A stretch of 19,991 nucleotides of DNA from positions 1-19,991 of the forward strand of contig WQSK01000011.1 of NCBI GenBank assembly GCA_009787915.1. Direction: 5' to 3'. The stretch is from Bacillota bacterium. Lineage in GTDB: Bacteria; Bacillota; Clostridia; Christensenellales; UBA1242. The notes beneath the pieces are model-generated. The model did no database searches. It saw nothing but the letters and a program-made list of their open reading frames with translations, and was not told the origin of the DNA. The stretch's first letter is position 1, and each line of letters opens with the position of its first letter. This document shows positions 6,127-13,438 of the stretch, piece by piece. The translations under genes and the position numbers were made by a program.

Positions 6127-6942
6127 TTATTTGCCGAAAAGACCTTTCTTTTCTTTTGGCATATCGTGTTCAACACGGAGAAGTTTTTTTGTAGTAAATT
6201 CGGTCTGTGCAATTTCCGAGTAGTCTTTTGGGTCAAGCGCAGCAATCGCAAACATAACGCCGTCGATTTCTGGGCACTCCATGTATTCTTTTGCATTGGT
6301 GTGCGTGATTTGCCCGCCGAAAACAATCGTACAGTTCGCAGACATCGGGTTGCCCGTCAACTTGGCCGCGGTTTTTCTCATAAAGTCGGCGATGATGTTG
6401 CTGTACTCGCCCGTCGTATAAAAACCCGTTCCAATCGACCAAATCGGCATATAGCACAAAATGATGTCCTGGACGTTTCTAACACCCAAAAGACAGTCAC
6501 GCATTTGTCTTTCAATAACAACACGCGTTTTGTCATTGTCGTATTCAATCAATGTTTCGCCAAAGCACACAATCGGTGTAATACCTGCGGCTTGGCAGGC
6601 TTTGATTTCCCTGTTGATTTGTTCATCCGTTTCGCCCATCGCACGCTTTTCAACGTGGCCGATAACACAATATTTCACACCAAGTGTTGCCAATTGCGCC
6701 GCGGTAATCTCGCCCGTGTGTGGACCTGGTGGGTTTGCGGAACAACCTTGCGCCCCCAACATAATGTTCGTAGGCACAGCAACCGCCGCACCTGGCAGGT
6801 GAATGTATGATGGACAAATTACAAACTCGTGTTCCTGTTTAAAGTTTGGGGAAAACTGCAAAATCCCACGACACCACTCGTCAACCTCCGAAATCGAGGT
6901 TTTATATGTTTTCCAGTTTCCTATAAAAATAACTTTACGCAT
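6127..6942 (-). CDS. Triose-phosphate isomerase-like protein with altered catalytic residues
   Basis: The 271-aa protein is clearly in the TIM family. It has GNWK at the N-terminus (residues 8-11, catalytic Lys), the mid region VIGHVEKRAMGETDEQI (His kept, Ser after it changed to Val) and a loop-6 region IWSIGTG. The segment that should read YEPVWAIGTGK instead reads CYMPIWSIGTGF, so the catalytic Glu is Met and the loop Lys is Phe. The C-terminal phosphate loop is also changed: FGGQI for YGGSV, and MFAIAAL where the family has a Gly-Gly pair. It is slightly longer than usual TIMs (about 250 aa), with a basic tail. It has a strong SD (AAGGAG) and follows pgk by 24 nt. I infer that it is not a normal isomerase; a different substrate or a structural role is likelier. 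Confidence 0.85.
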   Translation of the reverse strand: MRKVIFIGNWKTYKTSISEVDEWCRGILQFSPNFKQEHEFVICPSYIHLPGAAVAVPTNIMLGAQGCSANPPGPHTGEITAAQLATLGVKYCVIGHVEKRAMGETDEQINREIKACQAAGITPIVCFGETLIEYDNDKTRVVIERQMRDCLLGVRNVQDIILCYMPIWSIGTGFYTTGEYSNIIADFMRKTAAKLTGNPMSANCTIVFGGQITHTNAKEYMECPEIDGVMFAIAALDPKDYSEIAQTEFTTKKLLRVEHDMPKEKKGLFGK

Positions 6943-6966
6943 TTTTTATCTCCTTAGATAATCTCT

Positions 6967-8169
6967 TTAAATAATTTGGTCAATTTCCAAAAGTGACGCC
7001 ACACCTGGGAGGACTTTCCCCTCAAGCAACTCTAAACTTGCACTTCCGCCTGTTGATAGGTGTGTCAATTTGTCTGCAAGACCAAACTTTGCAACCGTGA
7101 ACGCGGTATCCCCACCGCCTGCGATTGTGATTGCTTTTGATTCCGCCAAAGCCTCGGCAATTGCTTTTGAACCACCTGCGAATTTTTCGATTTCTGTAAC
7201 CCCAAGTGGTCCACACCAAATGATAGTTCCGCTTTTTGCAATTACGTTTTTGAAAAGTTCCACCGTTTTTGGTCCGATGTCAAAACCTTCCCAGCCCGCA
7301 CGAATTTTTGCGGTTTCAAATGTACGTACGTTTGCATCCGCACCAAACTTGTCACCCGCGATACAATCAACCCCAAGAACAAGGTTCACCTTTTGTTTTT
7401 TCGCCAAGTCAATAACACCTTTACAGTAATCAAGCATATCGTTGTTCACGATACTGTTTCCGATTTCGCCACCTTGGGCTTTTATGAATGTGTAAACACA
7501 ACCGCCGCCCACAAGGATGTTATCCGCGATTTTCAACACGTTGTCCATAACGGCAACTTTGTCCGCGATTTTTGCCCCACCAAAGATAACGGTCAAAGGA
7601 CGCTTTGGTTTTTTGATTGCTTCACCAAGGATTTTGATTTCCCGCTCCATCAAAAAGCCCGCTACCGACGGCACGAACCTTGTGATTCCCTCGGTCGAAG
7701 AATGTGCGCGGTGGGCCGCCCCAAACGCGTCGTTTACATAATAATCACAAAGGTTTGCAAGTTGCCTTGAAAAACCCTCGTCGTTTGCGGTTTCTTCTTT
7801 GTAAAAACGAATGTTTTCCAAATAAAGAATCTCGCCTCCGTTCAACTTTGAAACGGCTTTTTCAACTTCTTTGCCGACACTGTCATTAACAAAAGTAATT
7901 TTAACACCGTCTAGGTATTTCTTAAGTCTTTCAACAACAGGTTTAAGTGAAAACTGTTTGTCATCTTTTGATTTTGGTCGCCCAAGGTGCGAGCATAAGA
8001 TAACCTTTGCCCCTTTGTCCAAACAAAAACGGATAGTATCCAAACTCCCGACAATACGGGTGTCGTCCGTGATGTTGCCTTCTTTGTCTTGAGGCACGTT
8101 GTGGTCAACGCGTATTAAAACACGTTTGTTCTTAATCTCTTTCAAATTGCGAATCGTTGCTTTGTCCAT
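6967..8169 (-). CDS. pgk: Phosphoglycerate kinase, somewhat divergent
   Basis: The 400-aa length fits bacterial PGK, which interconverts 1,3-bisphosphoglycerate and 3-phosphoglycerate with ATP formation. Visible motifs in order are VLIRVDHNVP, DDTRIVGSL, SHLGRP, LENIRFYKEE, YVNDAFGAAHRAHSS, GGAKIADKV, the ATP-lobe WCGPLGVTE, GGGDTAFT and HLSTGGSASLELLEGK. Several normally strict positions differ: His for Phe in RVDFNVP, Cys for Asn in WNGP, Ser for Gly in STGGGAS. The basic substrate residues and the GGGD loop are kept, so activity is likely but should not be assumed. A GGGAGGA SD lies 9 nt upstream, inside the overlapping small acidic gene. The TIM-like gene follows directly. Confidence 0.9.
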   Translation of the reverse strand: MDKATIRNLKEIKNKRVLIRVDHNVPQDKEGNITDDTRIVGSLDTIRFCLDKGAKVILCSHLGRPKSKDDKQFSLKPVVERLKKYLDGVKITFVNDSVGKEVEKAVSKLNGGEILYLENIRFYKEETANDEGFSRQLANLCDYYVNDAFGAAHRAHSSTEGITRFVPSVAGFLMEREIKILGEAIKKPKRPLTVIFGGAKIADKVAVMDNVLKIADNILVGGGCVYTFIKAQGGEIGNSIVNNDMLDYCKGVIDLAKKQKVNLVLGVDCIAGDKFGADANVRTFETAKIRAGWEGFDIGPKTVELFKNVIAKSGTIIWCGPLGVTEIEKFAGGSKAIAEALAESKAITIAGGGDTAFTVAKFGLADKLTHLSTGGSASLELLEGKVLPGVASLLEIDQII

Positions 8170-8431
8170 GTGATTTCCTCCCTTCTACAGTATTCATGAT
8201 TATATCAGCCTTCACAGATTTATCCAAATGCTTTTCATCGGAAATTGTTTCTTCTTGTATTAAATCTGGGGTATAGATTTCAGGCGGAGCATCGTCCTCG
8301 TCGTTACTGTCTTTGTTGTCGTATTTTTCTAATGGACTCGCTTCCATAATCTCTGTGTCACCTTTCAAGAGGCGTTCAACAAAATCGTCGGCCTGCAGTC
8401 TTGTAACATCTTCTAATCTGTCGTCGCTCAT
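8132..8431 (-). CDS. Small acidic protein of unknown function, between recR and pgk
   Basis: I do not recognise this 99-aa protein. It is strongly acidic (an EKYDNKDSNDEDDAPPEIYTPD-type stretch in the middle) and lacks cysteines, membrane segments and signal peptide. The first 35 residues (RLEDVTRLQADDFVERLLKG) could form an amphipathic helix and the rest looks disordered. Support for it being real is positional: its ATG overlaps the recR stop by one base (TAATG), a GGGTGGTG SD-like run precedes it, and it fills the space before pgk. Its last 38 nt overlap the pgk start and contain the pgk SD, so it may serve mainly to couple translation into pgk. Confidence 0.6.
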   Translation of the reverse strand: MSDDRLEDVTRLQADDFVERLLKGDTEIMEASPLEKYDNKDSNDEDDAPPEIYTPDLIQEETISDEKHLDKSVKADIIMNTVEGRKSHGQSNDSQFERD

Positions 8432-9021
8432 TATATCACCACCCTGTTTTCAAGACTCATCGCCAATGTGACTTGGTCTGCATATTCCAAATTTGCACCT
8501 GCTGACAGACCACGTGCCAACCTTGTCACCCGAATACCGCTGGGCTTAACAAGTGTTGCAATATAATTCGCCGTAGCCTCGCCCTCGACATCGGGGTTTG
8601 TGGCAATGATGACTTCGGAAACTTTGTTTTCACGCAAGCGAACCATGAGGCTTTTCAAATTCAAATCGTCTGGACCCTTTTTGTCCAAAGGCGAAATCAC
8701 ACCATGCAAAACATGATACGAGCCTTTGAAAACACCGCTTTTTTCAATAGCAATAACATCCCGTGGGTCCTTTACAACACAGATTGTGTCGTGAGGTCTT
8801 TTGTCACAAATATTACATGATTCTTTGTCCGAGAAATTCCCACAGGTTTCACAAAACTTGACCGATTTTTTAACATCCAAAAGGGTGTCACAAAACTCGC
8901 GCACAAATTCGTCGTCGGATTCGATTATGCTATAGGCGTACCGTTCAGCGGTTTTATAACCGACCCCAGGCAGTCCCGTAAAGCAGTTAATTAATCGGTT
9001 GATACAATTCAGATTGTCCAT
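8431..9021 (-). CDS. recR: Recombination mediator protein RecR
   Basis: RecR works with RecO/RecF to load RecA at single-strand gaps. The 196-aa product has the helix-hairpin-helix CINRLINCFTGLPGVGYKTAERYA, the four-Cys zinc finger CETC...CNIC (about residues 58-72), the Toprim domain (ICVVKDPRDVIAIEKSG, GEATANYIA) and the C-terminal GISVTRLARGLSAGANLEYADQVTL-type Walker-B-like region (here GIRVTRLARGL). I use the ATG at 9021, with TAAGGA SD overlapping the stop of the zinc-ribbon gene, rather than an ATG ten codons upstream. The normal length of about 198 aa supports this. It is the second gene of the eight-gene operon. Confidence 0.93.
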   Translation of the reverse strand: MDNLNCINRLINCFTGLPGVGYKTAERYAYSIIESDDEFVREFCDTLLDVKKSVKFCETCGNFSDKESCNICDKRPHDTICVVKDPRDVIAIEKSGVFKGSYHVLHGVISPLDKKGPDDLNLKSLMVRLRENKVSEVIIATNPDVEGEATANYIATLVKPSGIRVTRLARGLSAGANLEYADQVTLAMSLENRVVI

Positions 9022-9028
9022 CTTGTCC

Positions 9029-9547
9029 TTATATTGCGTTATACAACGCATAGTTTACTTGCGGAATTGAAGTAATGATAATCAATATTATAGCAACAAT
9101 ATTAAGCACAAACACACACCATGAACATATACGGAGCATTTTTGTCTTGCTTTTAAACCGTATTGATTTGCATGAAAGCCAAACACTTATAGCAACAAGC
9201 GGTAATGAACAGAGGGCTATCCACCAGCCCTCGACCTGAATCACAAGCGAGAAGAAAAGCGACACGTTAAACGCGATTGCCACAGACACCAAAACAAGTG
9301 CAATAAAAACATAGTATCGCCTAAGTGTTTTTAGGAAATCATAGTTGATGATATGGCGTGCAGATTTTTGCTCTGCCTTAAAGTCCCTATCAAGAGGGGT
9401 GTTACAGCGCGGACAATCAGAATGCATCTTCACGGTTTTTGTGAATTCAATATCCTTGCCACAGGTTTTGCAAATCACGCGACTTTTAAGTTCCTGTTTC
9501 ATTGCCTCGTTTTTTATCGGCACGGAACGACCTTTGTTTTTTTCCAT
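9029..9547 (-). CDS. Zinc-ribbon membrane protein of unknown function
   Basis: The 172-aa protein combines an N-terminal zinc ribbon (C26-x2-C29 and C45-x2-C48, reading CKTC...CPRC) with three hydrophobic segments at about 80-100, 108-125 and 142-163. The ribbon should be cytoplasmic, followed by a basic patch and the membrane domain. No enzymatic motif is visible. It leads the operon to recR and pgk, with a near-perfect promoter 7 nt upstream of ATG and no SD. A second protein in the window (15215-16012) has the same ribbon-plus-three-helix plan, but otherwise shows no obvious similarity by eye. Confidence 0.75.
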   Translation of the reverse strand: MEKNKGRSVPIKNEAMKQELKSRVICKTCGKDIEFTKTVKMHSDCPRCNTPLDRDFKAEQKSARHIINYDFLKTLRRYYVFIALVLVSVAIAFNVSLFFSLVIQVEGWWIALCSLPLVAISVWLSCKSIRFKSKTKMLRICSWCVFVLNIVAIILIIITSIPQVNYALYNAI

Positions 9548-9583
9548 ATGTCAAAGTATATATGCTTATTTTGCATATGTCAA
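9545..9583 (-). promoter_or_regulatory. Promoter and operator-like repeats of the recR-pgk operon, leaderless geometry
   Basis: On the minus strand, TTGACA (9578-9583), 17-nt spacer and TATACT (9555-9560) precede ATG by 7 nt. The 10-bp word CATATGTCAA occurs twice as a direct repeat (9545-9554 over the start codon, 9574-9583 over the -35). An inverted repeat ATATGC/GCATAT (9560-9565, 9573-9578) lies in the spacer. Both could be operator sites. Confidence 0.65.
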
Positions 9584-10234
9584 TTACTTGGCTTCGTAGA
9601 TTTCACCTGTGTTTGCTTTTTTGTATTTGCCGTTTCCTTGTGGATAGTATTCCATGTTGTTGCTGTCATAGTATCTTCCGCTGGTACTTTTGTGTATGCT
9701 TACTTTTTTGTAACTTACACCAGAAGTTGACGAACCACCACTTGTGTCCGACGAACTGGACGACGAACTGGATGAAGCACCACTCGACGCCCCAATTTCT
9801 ATTCCCGTTTTCAAAACTGTTCCTACGATTTTGCAATAGCTCTTGAACCCATCTTTCAATGCCCCAGACTCGATTTGCTTGTAATAATCAATAAAAGGTT
9901 GCGTTTCCTCGGTTTTTGGAATTGAAAGCCAGCCTTCATTGAAGTCTTTCATTATCCCACCTTTACCAAGTCCCTTGATTACACTCTTTGCACCAGAGGG
10001 TTGTGATGAAAACAAGCGACAAGTCGCCGAAAACTTTGGTTTAATTTTCTCACCTGTCAAGGTTTTATAACCTCTGACGTACCTTTGTGTTTTCCATTTT
10101 TTTGTCATCCATCCAGCAGACATGACCTTGTCACGCGTCGCCGTTTTCACAAGTTCCATGACCTCTGGGTGGTCACGAAGTGCCTCAAGCATTTTGTCTG
10201 ATGCACCGATTTTCACAATTTTTTGTTTTTCCAC
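9584..10234 (-). CDS. Orphan protein with Ser-rich linker and Tyr-rich C-terminus
   Basis: I do not recognise this 216-aa protein. Residues 1-150 are mixed helical and basic (KMLEALRDHPEVMELVKTATRDK; WMTKKWKTQRYVRGYKTL), with an isolated Cys or two. Residues about 151-172 are almost entirely Ser/Gly/Thr, built partly from a 12-bp tandem duplication (9749-9772). The last 40 residues (GRYYDSNNMEYYPQGNGKYKKANTGEIYE) are Tyr/Gly/Lys-rich. No signal peptide or membrane segment is seen. The start is GTG with an AAGGAG SD 11 nt upstream. It lies between spoIIE and the recR operon on the same strand, and could be co-transcribed with spoIIE across a 108-nt gap. Confidence 0.65.
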   Translation of the reverse strand: MEKQKIVKIGASDKMLEALRDHPEVMELVKTATRDKVMSAGWMTKKWKTQRYVRGYKTLTGEKIKPKFSATCRLFSSQPSGAKSVIKGLGKGGIMKDFNEGWLSIPKTEETQPFIDYYKQIESGALKDGFKSYCKIVGTVLKTGIEIGASSGASSSSSSSSSDTSGGSSTSGVSYKKVSIHKSTSGRYYDSNNMEYYPQGNGKYKKANTGEIYEAK

Positions 10235-10253
10235 GATTTCTCTTTCTCCTTAG

Positions 10254-10262
10254 TTATCCACA
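10254..10262 (+). promoter_or_regulatory. Perfect DnaA-box sequence
   Basis: TTATCCACA matches the DnaA-box consensus exactly and lies just upstream of the orphan GTG gene. A one-mismatch copy, TTGTCCACA, is at 10374-10382 on the same strand, inside the spoIIE 3' end. Two boxes alone do not make an origin, and chance is possible. Confidence 0.35.
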
Positions 10263-10287
10263 ATTTTTTTGGACAAGTAAAGTATGC

Positions 10288-10308
10288 GTCGTCGTCGTCG
10301 TCGTCGTC
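10288..10308. repeat. (GTC)7 trinucleotide repeat in the gap after spoIIE
   Basis: Seven perfect GTC units on the plus strand. On the minus strand they lie between TTGACA (10311-10316) and CATACT (10281-10286), giving a 24-nt spacer. The loss of two units would give 18 nt. Confidence 0.8.
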
Positions 10309-10342
10309 TATGTCAAGGGTTTTCTGCCATTTTTTGCATTTC

Positions 10343-12721
10343 TTATGCCCCCACGTGTTTTTGCGAAACCAAGTTGTCCACATAATTATCGAGCCTTGCA
10401 ATCGCAACCGTGCAATCGTCAATCGCGACCTTGTCGGTTCGGCGGATACATTCGGCGATAATTTCATCTGCGATTTTTTGCGGGTGCTTGTGTTCAATAT
10501 TATTGATAAAGTTCGCAAGTGCGACCCTGTCACGGAAACTATCTGTCACCCCGTCACTGACAATAACCACCATGTCGCGGGGCATTAAATGTGCAGATGT
10601 GATTTTGGGAATCATCTCCTCGACAATACCCATGGGTAGACTCCCCGATTCTACAACCTCGACATCACGCGCGCGTTTAATAAATCCCTCGACCCCACCG
10701 ACCTTGATGAATCGCACTCCCCCGTCTTTTAATGAAAAAACAACAACATCAATTGCGGAAAAACCTTCTTGTTCTGTCAGAATCAAAAGTTGGTTCACCG
10801 AATCCATTATGACCTCGTTCGGGAAACCCGCTTTGTAAAAATTTTCGATTAAACTTATGGCAAGAACCGAAACCCGTCTGGCGCGCTCTCCCGTGCCCAT
10901 TCCGTCACATAATGCCATCATTGTTTTGTCACTTGTCACGCGTAAAAAAGAAAAACTATCCCCGTTGGTTGGGTTAAAGTCTTTTGCTGCCTGCGCAACA
11001 CCAAATGTAAGAGAGTATCTGGGCGAAGTTTTAACCGTGACAATCGCAAAGCCCGCCGTGTCCGCATCGTCAACCGTGTCTATGCACATTTTGTGTCCCG
11101 CAACACAACCTATTACGTGTTCAAGAGCCGCCCCAGAGTTTCTTGCATCTGCCCTTGGGATTAAAACCGATACCGTGTATTCGCCGCTTTGATTTTTTGT
11201 TATCAAACAATCAGATGCGCAAATCCCAACATCCAAAAGTCTATCTTTTATTTTCGTTGCTTTCTCGGTATCAAAAACAACGTTAGAGCCAATTTCTTTT
11301 GAAAAACTCTTACAAAGCGCCGACACCCCTGACAACAGACCAGCCATCATAATTTTACCTGCATCGGTTTTCATACGGGATTCGTCAGTTTTTTGGATTT
11401 GACCTACATAAGAATTTGTTAAATTCAAAACGTCGTTCAAACGGGTGCACTTCATCGACATATCGGTTGGCATATCCAAAAAGTTTATATTCCCTTTTTC
11501 CAAACAAACACGGCAAATTTTTTGAAAAGCCTTATCAATGTCCTTTGCACAGTCTTGGGTTTTTCGGCAATTTGCTTTGTTCGGACAACGACCGCACAGG
11601 TTTTCAACTATACCCGAGGCAATAAGTTTCCCCTTATCCTCCACCGTTGCCGAACCCGTCACCAGGTTTTTATAAATGTTTTGCATTTCATTAAAGACGT
11701 TCCCCAGATTGTTGATTTGCCTATAAACCCCTTGGCGGTTTCGGTTGATTGTGTTTTTGCTCACCAAATGTCCGCCCAGAATTGTATTTGAAAAATCAAA
11801 ATACCGCTCTAATTTCTGAGGCAGAATCAATACAATCAAACATGCCAAAACAACAGGTAAAATATCAAACACCCCATAGCCCCAATACGCCCTAAAATAA
11901 AACCCAAGCACCAAATCCATGACCATAAGTGCCATGAGGCTCATATATTTTGTTTTGCATTTAAACGCGGCTGCACTCAGTGCCAACAACGCATACGTCG
12001 CTATAAAAACCAAATCAAGCGACAACAAGGATGCCCCTAACCCCATGCAAATTGCTGCTATTAATGATGCGCCTCCGCCTGAAATGAAAAGTGCGATTAA
12101 AATAATTAAAACCGTCGCAAATTTGTGAAAAGAAAAATAATCATGGTCAAACCACAAAAACCCAAGCGACAAAATCGTAAGAAGCACCCCTCCGCAAATT
12201 TTCTGGTCGGGCGTCCACGGGATTTTGTTAAACCGCGTACCAAGTGCGTTATGAAAAACCAAACACGCCATCAAAAAAATGATACCTATACAAAGCGACG
12301 TCAACGCAATATACAGGGTCAGGAGGTGCCCGCTTTGAAAATAGATATTTGGGATATTCGATATCGCGAAAAAGAAAAATATTAACAAATACTCGCAATT
12401 ATATTTCTGCCAATTTTTGTTGTGACGATACTTTTGTTTAATCTTCGGAATCGTCCAAGACGCAAAAGCATAAACCGAAACAACTACTATATTAGATATA
12501 ACATCATCTTGACCGTAACTTGTGAACAAGGAAAAAATAAACGCCGCCCCGCCAATCAGCAACTTGTTTACATTCAAAAGTATCGTTGAAAACAAAAACG
12601 CAAACGCAAAGGGCGAGATAAGTTGGTTGATGCTCGCAAAAGTAAATGCAAACAAAACTGCCACGACCGCGCCGTTGAAAGAAACCATTTTGATAAGTTT
12701 TTGTTTTTGGGACTTTTCCAC
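10343..12721 (-). CDS. spoIIE: Stage II sporulation protein E-like membrane phosphatase
   Basis: The 792-aa length and layout fit SpoIIE. About ten hydrophobic segments span residues 10-310, a central cytoplasmic region carries LCGRCPNKANCRKTQDC (about 375-392), and a C-terminal PP2C-type phosphatase domain has GDSFSF, ALCDGMGTGERA and VIVSDGVTDSF with the metal-binding Asp residues. SpoIIE dephosphorylates the anti-anti-sigma factor SpoIIAA at the asymmetric septum and so releases sigma-F. Its presence implies a spore-forming or recently spore-forming lineage. The start is a GTG at 12721. I find no good promoter close to it and no SD, so the start is less certain than the rest. It is divergent from the P-loop kinase gene across 79 bp. 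Confidence 0.9.
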   Translation of the reverse strand: MEKSQKQKLIKMVSFNGAVVAVLFAFTFASINQLISPFAFAFLFSTILLNVNKLLIGGAAFIFSLFTSYGQDDVISNIVVVSVYAFASWTIPKIKQKYRHNKNWQKYNCEYLLIFFFFAISNIPNIYFQSGHLLTLYIALTSLCIGIIFLMACLVFHNALGTRFNKIPWTPDQKICGGVLLTILSLGFLWFDHDYFSFHKFATVLIILIALFISGGGASLIAAICMGLGASLLSLDLVFIATYALLALSAAAFKCKTKYMSLMALMVMDLVLGFYFRAYWGYGVFDILPVVLACLIVLILPQKLERYFDFSNTILGGHLVSKNTINRNRQGVYRQINNLGNVFNEMQNIYKNLVTGSATVEDKGKLIASGIVENLCGRCPNKANCRKTQDCAKDIDKAFQKICRVCLEKGNINFLDMPTDMSMKCTRLNDVLNLTNSYVGQIQKTDESRMKTDAGKIMMAGLLSGVSALCKSFSKEIGSNVVFDTEKATKIKDRLLDVGICASDCLITKNQSGEYTVSVLIPRADARNSGAALEHVIGCVAGHKMCIDTVDDADTAGFAIVTVKTSPRYSLTFGVAQAAKDFNPTNGDSFSFLRVTSDKTMMALCDGMGTGERARRVSVLAISLIENFYKAGFPNEVIMDSVNQLLILTEQEGFSAIDVVVFSLKDGGVRFIKVGGVEGFIKRARDVEVVESGSLPMGIVEEMIPKITSAHLMPRDMVVIVSDGVTDSFRDRVALANFINNIEHKHPQKIADEIIAECIRRTDKVAIDDCTVAIARLDNYVDNLVSQKHVGA

Positions 12722-12764
12722 GGGTACAATATTGCACGTTCAAAAACAAATGATTTCTACTTTC

Positions 12765-12794
12765 TTGTCGAAGTTTGAAAGAGTGTGCTATAAC
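12765..12794 (+). promoter_or_regulatory. Promoter of the P-loop kinase gene, leaderless geometry
   Basis: TTGTCG (12765-12770), 18-nt spacer and TATAAC (12789-12794) are followed by 6 nt and ATG at 12801. A second TATAAT (12795-12800) abuts the ATG but would place the start inside the gene. Confidence 0.6.
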
Positions 12795-12800
12795 TATAAT

Positions 12801-13418
12801 ATGAACTGCATACTTTTAATCGGTGCAAGTCGGATTGGGAAATCAACCCTCGCACGAATGGTCGCCAAAAAACATCGGTGCAACGTCATCCACATGGACA
12901 GCGCAGTTGACGCGTTCAAGGTTGTACTCCCCGAGGTTGGCGAGGGCAAACCCCAAAGAACAGAGAGTGCAAAAAAATTTTTGGCTGAATTCTTTTTGGC
13001 TTATATCAAAAGCAGTATGGAATACGGAAACCTTGTGGCGGAAGGCGGCCACATTCTTATAGAAGATGCCGCAAAACTTAATTGTGCGCAAATCAAAGTT
13101 GTTGTTGTATTTGACAGCACTATGAACGCGGCAAAGTTATTCGCAAATATGCGCAAACACGATACAAAAGACGATTGGACGTATTATTGCGATGATGATT
13201 CCCTTAAGGCACTGGCAAAAGGTTTTGTTGCAAAAAACAATCAATTAATTAAACGCGCAAAAGAATTAAACCTCGACATTATTGATGTAAAAGATGACCG
13301 TGATAAATGCTTTAATGATTTTGTTAATACAACAACCTTTTCTGACTACGTTGGGGCAAGCAGTGAAAGAAAGCAGTGGCTTAAGGACTATTGCACAAAA
13401 AACATTAACAAAAAATAA
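12801..13418 (+). CDS. P-loop nucleotide/small-molecule kinase-like protein
   Basis: The 205-aa protein opens with a strand and Walker A loop, ILLIGASRIGKSTLARMVA (residues 4-22). MDS at about 32-34 is the likely acidic catalytic or substrate position, followed by a lid-like segment and LVAEGGHILIED. This is the layout of small P-loop kinases of the AAA_33/adenylate-kinase-like group. The substrate is unknown. I start at the ATG of MNCILLIG because the open frame extending 93 codons upstream runs through the spoIIE start region and because the promoter lies immediately before this ATG. It converges with nrdR 10 nt downstream, where an AT-rich hairpin may serve both. Confidence 0.75.
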   Translation: MNCILLIGASRIGKSTLARMVAKKHRCNVIHMDSAVDAFKVVLPEVGEGKPQRTESAKKFLAEFFLAYIKSSMEYGNLVAEGGHILIEDAAKLNCAQIKVVVVFDSTMNAAKLFANMRKHDTKDDWTYYCDDDSLKALAKGFVAKNNQLIKRAKELNLDIIDVKDDRDKCFNDFVNTTTFSDYVGASSERKQWLKDYCTKNINKK

Positions 13419-13438
13419 TATTTATTAGTTAATTTTTT
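13404..13438. terminator. AT-rich hairpin between convergent genes, possible bidirectional terminator
   Basis: ATTAAC (13404-13409) pairs with GTTAAT (13428-13433), with inner AATAA/TTATT pairing, and a run of six T follows on the plus strand. It covers the stop codons of both the kinase and nrdR. The stem is AT-rich, so strength is doubtful. Confidence 0.4.

Noticed and set aside
6049..6810. Long plus-strand open frame of 253 codons
   Set aside because: It is antisense to the TIM-like and DUF523 genes, has composition expected of a shadow frame, and has no recognisable domain.
9022..9051. Upstream ATG for recR giving ten extra residues
   Set aside because: The extra residues do not fit the family N-terminus and the later ATG has the SD and correct length.
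10213..10383. Small frame containing seven Asp from the trinucleotide repeat
   Set aside because: It overlaps both the spoIIE end and the next gene start, has no SD or suitable promoter, and the Asp run is simply the repeat. A real peptide cannot be fully excluded.
12522..12800. 93-codon upstream extension of the P-loop kinase frame
   Set aside because: It is antisense to the spoIIE start and lacks homology. The Walker A strand begins right after the ATG at 12801.
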